Source of the DNA: Finegoldia magna ATCC 53516
Lineage (GTDB): Bacteria > Bacillota > Clostridia > Tissierellales > Peptoniphilaceae
Length of the DNA stretch: 64,000 nt
Direction of reading: 5' to 3'
Assembly: GCF_000159695.1 (NCBI RefSeq)
Contig: NZ_CM000955.1
Span: 1,127,473-1,191,472, forward strand
In this document: one piece after another, positions 60,100 to 64,000 of the stretch
How positions within the stretch are numbered: position 1 is the first letter of the stretch
Layout of the letters: each line of letters opens with the position of its first letter
Translations under genes and position numbers: made by a program
Notes under the pieces: model-generated
Database searches by the model: none
What the model saw: only the letters and a program-made list of their open reading frames with translations
Told to the model about the DNA's origin: nothing

Positions 60100-60544
60100 T
60101 TTTCACCTCGTTTTTTTACTTATCAACATATTTATCCACAAAATGATGAGTTATCCACATTAAATAAATAGCTATTTTCCAATTTAAACAAAAAAAATAT
60201 ATAATTTATTCACATTCGCACAACTTATCCACATCAATTTATAGAAAAATAATTGTGGATATTAAATTAGAATATACAGCAAATTCGTGTAGTTTTAAAA
60301 CAAGAATTCACATAGTATCCACAACTTATCCACAATTTGTTAATAAATGCGTACTTTTCATACTTTTTGATACTTTAATTATAGCAAATCATATCTTTTA
60401 TTACAAATTTATTGAAAATTTTGATAAATGGTTTTGAGTTTGCGATAACTTATCCCCAAAAGGAGTTTAATATTTTAAATTTAGAATGAATTGTGGATAA
60501 AAGTTATCCACAATTTTTACTGTTTTGTGGAAATTTTATAAAAA
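60100..60544. other. oriC, upstream side of dnaA, DnaA-box cluster
   Basis: 445 bp without a gene. About ten DnaA boxes: TTATCCACA at 60132, 60151, 60225, 60326 and 60504; TTATTCACA at 60206; GTATCCACA at 60315; TTATCCCCA at 60450; and opposite-strand TGTGGATA at 60254 and 60492. AT-rich spacers surround them. Together with the dnaA-dnaN side this is a bipartite origin, as in B. subtilis. The dnaA promoter must lie here and is probably autoregulated. Confidence 0.85.
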
Positions 60545-60578
60545 AACACCAACATTCTTATTTGAAAATGTTGGTGTT
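60545..60578 (-). terminator. terminator of the arsR-arsM operon
   Basis: A 12-bp stem AACACCAACATT / AATGTTGGTGTT with a 10-nt loop, followed by T7 on the minus strand. It begins 7 nt after the stop codon of the selenocysteine-extended arsM frame, not after the TGA at 60756. Confidence 0.9.
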
Positions 60579-60584
60579 CGTTAA

Positions 60585-61346
60585 TTATTTATTTCCTATG
60601 AACATAGTTTCTTGGATAAATTCTTTTATTTTCAGTCCATATCCCAATTTTTTGGCATACGGATCTGTGACTTCCTCACTTTTTGCAAAGAAATTTGTAA
60701 ATCCTGCTTTTTTAATGATTTCTTTTACATCTTCTTCCAGAAGAGCTCCCCCAACTCAGGATCCGTAAATGTTGTCTAATGATAAGATATCATCGTTTAG
60801 TTGTTTTTTCAGTGTGATGTCACTGATTATGAACATTCCATTTGGTTTGAGGATTCGATGGATTTCTTCGTAGACTTTTTGTTTGTTAGGCTCAAGGTTT
60901 ATTACACAGTTACTTATGATTTTGTCGATGGAGTTATCTTCAAATGGCATGTCGATAAGTTCTCCTTGGACAAATTCAATATTTTTGAATCCTTTTTTAT
61001 CTCGTACTTTACTAGCTTTTTTTATCATGGACTCTAGCCTATCCATTCCATAAATTGTATTGGAATTAGGATATGTTATTCTTGCCATGAAGACATCTAA
61101 TCCCATTCCACACCCCAAATCTAGTAGTGTGTCGGTGTCTTTTAATACTAGGTTATCAAGTGGATTTCCACAAGATAGTCCTGATGATACTTCTTCAGGG
61201 ATTTTTTCTAGTAATTTAGGATCGTAACCTAAGGATTTGTATAAGTCTATTGAATTTACTTCTGTGCTCGTCTTACCTACTGCTATGTTATCGTAGAAAT
61301 TTGTTACTTGTTGTCTTATTTCTTCGTCTGTGTATTGTTTGTTCAT
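60585..61346 (-). CDS. arsM: ArsM-like arsenite methyltransferase, probable selenoprotein (in-frame TGA at residue 197)
   Basis: S-adenosylmethionine-dependent methyltransferase of 253 residues if TGA at 60758-60756 is decoded as selenocysteine, 196 if it is a stop. SAM motif LDLGCGMGLDV (~residue 74 on); conserved ArsM cysteines in SSGLSCGNPL and IISNCVINLEP. The third conserved Cys of ArsM (in a C-x-G/A-G-A context) corresponds to TGA in GS-(TGA)-VGGALLEEDVKEIIKK. The frame continues with family-like sequence to TAA, 7 nt before the terminator. It follows arsR by 23 nt. A nonsense mutation of a Cys codon is the alternative. A SECIS is not evident: GAGTT/AGCTC (5 bp) directly after TGA is a weak candidate. 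Confidence 0.75.
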
Positions 61347-61369
61347 TTATTTATCCTTTCTTTAAAATC

Positions 61370-61642
61370 TTATAACTTCGTGATGTCTATTAATAGATTT
61401 GCTAGATTGTGACATTGTTTTTCTGAAATTTTATAGTATGTCCATTTTCCTTCTTGTCTAGATTCTATTATTTTTGAATTTGTAAGTATCTTCATATGAT
61501 AAGACAATCCTGATTGTGTTAAGTTCAGTTTTTCTAAAAGTACACATGCGCATTGTTCTCCATTTTGCAACAATTGTAAAATATCTATTCTTTTTTCATC
61601 GCTCAATGCTTTAAATGTGTCTGCTATTTGTTTGTTGTTCAT
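61370..61642 (-). CDS. arsR: ArsR-family arsenic-responsive repressor
   Basis: 90 residues, winged helix. The As(III)-binding pair is in the ELCVCD-equivalent position GEQCACVLLEKL (CxC), followed by the recognition helix TQSGLSYHMKIL and the wing EGKWTYYKI. It likely represses itself and arsM through two identical palindromes flanking the promoter. AGGTAG precedes the ATG. Confidence 0.9.
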   Translation of the reverse strand: MNNKQIADTFKALSDEKRIDILQLLQNGEQCACVLLEKLNLTQSGLSYHMKILTNSKIIESRQEGKWTYYKISEKQCHNLANLLIDITKL

Positions 61643-61653
61643 TTTACTACCTC

Positions 61654-61719
61654 ACATCAAATATTTTTGATATATCAATTATATCATTTTTTACGCAATA
61701 CATCAAATATTTTTGATAT
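61654..61719 (-). promoter_or_regulatory. arsR-arsM promoter bracketed by twin operators
   Basis: Two identical 20-bp palindromes ACATCAAATATTTTTGATAT at 61654-61673 and 61700-61719. On the minus strand -35 TTGATG (61706-61701) lies within the upstream one, 17 nt before -10 TATAAT (61683-61678); the downstream copy covers the transcription start region. Confidence 0.8.
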
Positions 61720-61771
61720 GTAATAATTAAATTATTTTTGGCGATTAATTGGTATTTGTCAACAAAAAAGC

Positions 61772-61800
61772 TTGACAATTGTTATTGTCATAAGTATAAT
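61772..61800 (+). promoter_or_regulatory. rpmH promoter
   Basis: Consensus TTGACA (61772-61777), 17-nt spacer, TATAAT (61795-61800), about 50 nt before the rpmH start. Confidence 0.88.
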
Positions 61801-61857
61801 TGGAGTAGTGTTTTTATAGGCAAAAGTCCTTATATTTTATACTAGGAGGTGCGATTG

Positions 61858-61992
61858 ATGAAAAGAACTTATCAACCAAATAACAGAAAAAGAAAAAAAG
61901 ACCACGGATTTAGAAATAGAATGGCTACTAGAGGTGGAAGAGCTGTTTTAAAGGCTAGAAGAAGAAAAGGTAGAAAAGTATTATCAGCTTAG
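61858..61992 (+). CDS. rpmH: 50S ribosomal protein L34
   Basis: 44 residues, [20 protein letters not shown] at the start and a basic tail ending KVLSA; near-universal L34 sequence. AGGAGGTGCG precedes the ATG. First gene of rpmH-rnpA-yidD-yidC-jag, the standard gene order next to oriC. Confidence 0.98.
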   Translation: MKRTYQPNNRKRKKDHGFRNRMATRGGRAVLKARRRKGRKVLSA

Positions 61993-62021
61993 GTCACATT
62001 CATTGTGGCCTTTAATTTATT

Positions 62022-62363
62022 ATGGATAAAAGTGTAAGGTTAAGAGATAACAGGGAATACAATGTTGTCTACAAGAGGGGAAAGACTTATTATAATAGAA
62101 ACTTCTCTTTGGTAGTATACAATTCAAAAAAAGGAACTCGAATCGGATTCTCTGTTACTAAAAAGTACGGCAATGCCGTTGAAAGAAACAGAATCAAGAG
62201 GAAACTGAGAGAGATTGTAAGGCTTAATTTCTCTGAGTTTGACAAGGGCTTGGATATGGTTATTATCCCGAAGAAAAACACTGAAGACTTAACTTACAAA
62301 CAGCTAGAATCTGCATTATTGCACGTTTGTAGAAAGGCATCGAATAAAAAATGTCGAAAGTGA
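62022..62363 (+). CDS. rnpA: ribonuclease P protein component
   Basis: 113 residues. It has the RNR-like signature [15 protein letters not shown] and the substrate-binding cleft residues [15 protein letters not shown]. Assists the RNase P RNA in tRNA 5' maturation. Its 3' end overlaps yidD by 13 bp. Confidence 0.96.
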   Translation: MDKSVRLRDNREYNVVYKRGKTYYNRNFSLVVYNSKKGTRIGFSVTKKYGNAVERNRIKRKLREIVRLNFSEFDKGLDMVIIPKKNTEDLTYKQLESALLHVCRKASNKKCRK

Positions 62364-62563
62364 TGATATTTTTAATCAAATTTTACCAAAAAGCTATATC
62401 GCCGTATTTGGGGCATGGAAAGTGTAAATACTATCCAACTTGTTCACAATATGCGTTGGAGGCTTTCAGAAAAAAGCCGTTTTTCAAGGCGTTAGTGCTT
62501 ACTATTTGGCGAATTTTAAGATGTAATCCATTTTCAAAAGGCGGATATGACCCACTAAAATAA
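62351..62563 (+). CDS. yidD: membrane protein insertion efficiency factor YidD
   Basis: 70 residues with the diagnostic [25 protein letters not shown] and [15 protein letters not shown] motifs, including the conserved cysteine pair. A membrane-associated amphipathic helper of YidC. Starts inside the rnpA end. Confidence 0.96.
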   Translation: MSKVMIFLIKFYQKAISPYLGHGKCKYYPTCSQYALEAFRKKPFFKALVLTIWRILRCNPFSKGGYDPLK

Positions 62564-62578
62564 AAAGGAGTTGTAGAA

Positions 62579-63310
62579 TTGCAAATAATTGCAAATGTAT
62601 TTGGAACTATTCTTAGGTTCATATATGAAAACATCTCACATGTGATGGCTGAACCTAAAAGTATATCGTATTTTGCGATATCAATTCTTTTATTAACACT
62701 TATTTATAAGCTTATAACTCTTCCGGTAACTATTCATACGCAAAAAACTCAAGAACAAAATGCTTTGATGCAACCGGAAATTAAGGAAATTCAAAGAAAA
62801 TACAAGAACGACCCACAAACTCAACAATTAAAGATGCAAGAATTATACAAGAAGTATAATTTCAATCCTTTAAGTGGTTGTTTGCCAATTATCTTACAAA
62901 TGGTTTTGGTTTTGGCATTATTTAGAGTAATGAGAGAACCAGGCAAATACATGTTTGATAATGTGGCTAAGATTAACGAGATTGCTCGTAATTTCTTCTG
63001 GATACCTGATTTGACTAAACCAGACCCAGTATTATTTGGATTACCTTTAATAAATGCGTTCACTCAATTTTTAGTAGCAAAGATCAGTATGCCTACTAAT
63101 AACAAGGATAAGAAATCAAATGAACCTGATCAAATGGAAATGATGAACAAATCAATGATTTATTTCATGCCTATATTTATGTTCTTCATTTCAAGCAAAT
63201 ACGCTTCAGGTTTGATTCTTTATTGGGGATTTTCTAACGTTTTAGAAGTTATAATAAGGTTAATAATTAAGAATAAAGACAAAAAAGATGTTGCGGAGGA
63301 AGTTAGATGA
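62579..63310 (+). CDS. yidC: YidC/Oxa1 membrane protein insertase
   Basis: 243 residues, the short Gram-positive type with about five membrane segments. Conserved features are YKLITLPVTIHTQKTQEQN, FNPLSGCLPIILQMVLVLALFRVM and the C-terminal YFMPIFMFFISSKYASGLILYW. The start is TTG with AAGGAG upstream; no lipobox is seen. Inserts membrane proteins with or without SecYEG. Its stop overlaps the jag start (ATGA). Confidence 0.95.
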   Translation: MQIIANVFGTILRFIYENISHVMAEPKSISYFAISILLLTLIYKLITLPVTIHTQKTQEQNALMQPEIKEIQRKYKNDPQTQQLKMQELYKKYNFNPLSGCLPIILQMVLVLALFRVMREPGKYMFDNVAKINEIARNFFWIPDLTKPDPVLFGLPLINAFTQFLVAKISMPTNNKDKKSNEPDQMEMMNKSMIYFMPIFMFFISSKYASGLILYWGFSNVLEVIIRLIIKNKDKKDVAEEVR

Positions 63311-64000
63311 GAAGCACAGTAGTTAGTGCGAAGACTGTTGAAGAATGTGTCAATAAAGCTTTGGATAAGCTTCAAGCTAATCGAAACGAAGTTAACATCG
63401 AAGTTATAAATGAAGCTAAACAAGGTTTTTTGGGCTTGTTTGGAGCAAAGGACGCTGTCGTTAGAGTGTCATTAAAAGACGATGTTAAAGAAAAGGGAAC
63501 AGGCGATTTTGTGAAGAATATCCTAAACTCTGACTCTAACTCAGTTGAAACAGAACAAAAAGAAGATACTAAAGTTATAGAAGATAAGAAAATTGTAGAA
63601 GAAGTTAAAACAGAACCTACAAAAGATGATAAGGAAGAAATCGTAGAAAAACCAGTAAAACCAGAAAAACCAGAAAAACCAGTAGAACCAGTAGAAGCTG
63701 AAGAAGCTGTAAAATCTGAAGAAACTGAAGAAGAACAAGATACTGAACCTGATGTTACTATTGATAGAAACGACGAACTTTTCATCACAAGCAAGAATTT
63801 CTTGAAACAAATGATTGAAGATATGGGAATTGATTGCGATATCGAATCTAGAACTGAAGGAAATATGATTAAGTTCAATATTATGTGTTCAGAAGAATCT
63901 GATATCGGAATTATCATAGGAAAAAGGGGAGAAACATTAGATTCTCTTCAATATATCGTAAACTTGGTTACTAATAGAAATGCAGACACTTATATAAGAG
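63307..64000 (+). CDS. jag: Jag/KhpB RNA-binding protein, partial at C-terminus
   Basis: The first 231 codons. An N-terminal Jag_N domain (VSAKTVEECVNKALDKL, then EAKQGFLGLFGAKDAVV), an acidic and Lys/Glu/Pro-rich linker of about 100 residues (KPEKPEKPVEPVEAEEA), then a KH domain with IIIGKRGETLDSLQYIV; the R3H domain would lie beyond the window. Binds RNA and influences cell-shape genes in other Firmicutes. Confidence 0.95.
   Translation, partial: MRSTVVSAKTVEECVNKALDKLQANRNEVNIEVINEAKQGFLGLFGAKDAVVRVSLKDDVKEKGTGDFVKNILNSDSNSVETEQKEDTKVIEDKKIVEEVKTEPTKDDKEEIVEKPVKPEKPEKPVEPVEAEEAVKSEETEEEQDTEPDVTIDRNDELFITSKNFLKQMIEDMGIDCDIESRTEGNMIKFNIMCSEESDIGIIIGKRGETLDSLQYIVNLVTNRNADTYIR

Noticed and set aside
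1-64000. tRNA, rRNA or other standard RNA genes
   Set aside because: None was recognised on either strand by eye; small structured RNAs cannot be excluded without a covariance search.

Overview
The window is a low-GC (AT-rich) Gram-positive chromosome segment that contains the replication origin. Gene content fits an anaerobic Gram-positive coccus of the Finegoldia/Peptoniphilaceae type: superoxide reductase, LPXTG and CWB2-anchored surface proteins, a very large lactocepin/SufA-like subtilase, a streptococcal-type histidine-triad lipoprotein and no sporulation genes. The genus is inferred from gene content, not proven.

Layout. 1-2.4 kb: a heavy-metal module (ArsR/SmtB repressor, free-standing HMA protein, P1B ATPase running off the left edge). 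2.4-4.6 kb: birA, a radical SAM protein and superoxide reductase. 4.6-12.8 kb, minus strand: one co-directional run ampS - pepF - ABC ATPase - two permeases - MFS transporter, the last split by an IS3-family element (IS copy 1). 12.9-14.1 kb: HAD phosphatase and a small export protein. 14.1-21.7 kb: a DUF4160/DUF2442 pair, a CnaB/LPXTG surface protein and a 1928-residue subtilase. 22.1-22.9 kb: an ECF S component and a small membrane protein. 23.0-29.0 kb: an oligopeptide ABC operon (oppABCDF) lying between two copies of a 40-bp repeat derived from the 3' end of the neighbouring PAP2 gene. 29.0-32.5 kb: PAP2 phosphatase, CDF transporter, K+/H+ antiporter. 32.7-34.5 kb: rhodanese and transglutaminase lipoproteins. 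34.5-39.3 kb: a zinc-uptake operon (znuA-znuC-znuB-Pht-like) with a Fur-family palindrome at its promoter. 39.4-42.7 kb: IS copy 2 and an IS256-family element that broke a DUF1659-DUF2922-YvrJ small-gene operon. 43-47 kb: accessory small genes (DUF3139 pair, hicAB, DUF1275/DUF3841), a 660-bp gap of nested repeats and palindromes, and a 76-residue LPXTG mini-protein. 47.2-60.1 kb, minus strand: a nearly gapless run dnaA-dnaN-yaaA-recF-remB-gyrB-gyrA-rsbV-rsbW-sigB-fetA-fetB-fumC. DnaA boxes lie on both sides of dnaA, and a DnaA-trio-like tract lies next to dnaN. 60.5-61.7 kb: an arsR-arsM operon. 61.8-64 kb, plus strand: rpmH-rnpA-yidD-yidC-jag.

The most unusual observation is arsM. Its frame continues through an in-frame TGA exactly where ArsM-type methyltransferases carry a conserved Cys, and the extended frame stops 7 nt before the terminator. 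This suggests a selenocysteine-containing arsenite methyltransferase. Other notable points: two unrelated IS families whose transposase Shine-Dalgarno is buried in a hairpin, a complete -1 frameshift signal in the IS3 element, an SmtB-type operator overlapping the only ATG of the metal repressor, a degenerate RsbW, and two ~100-bp palindromic elements.
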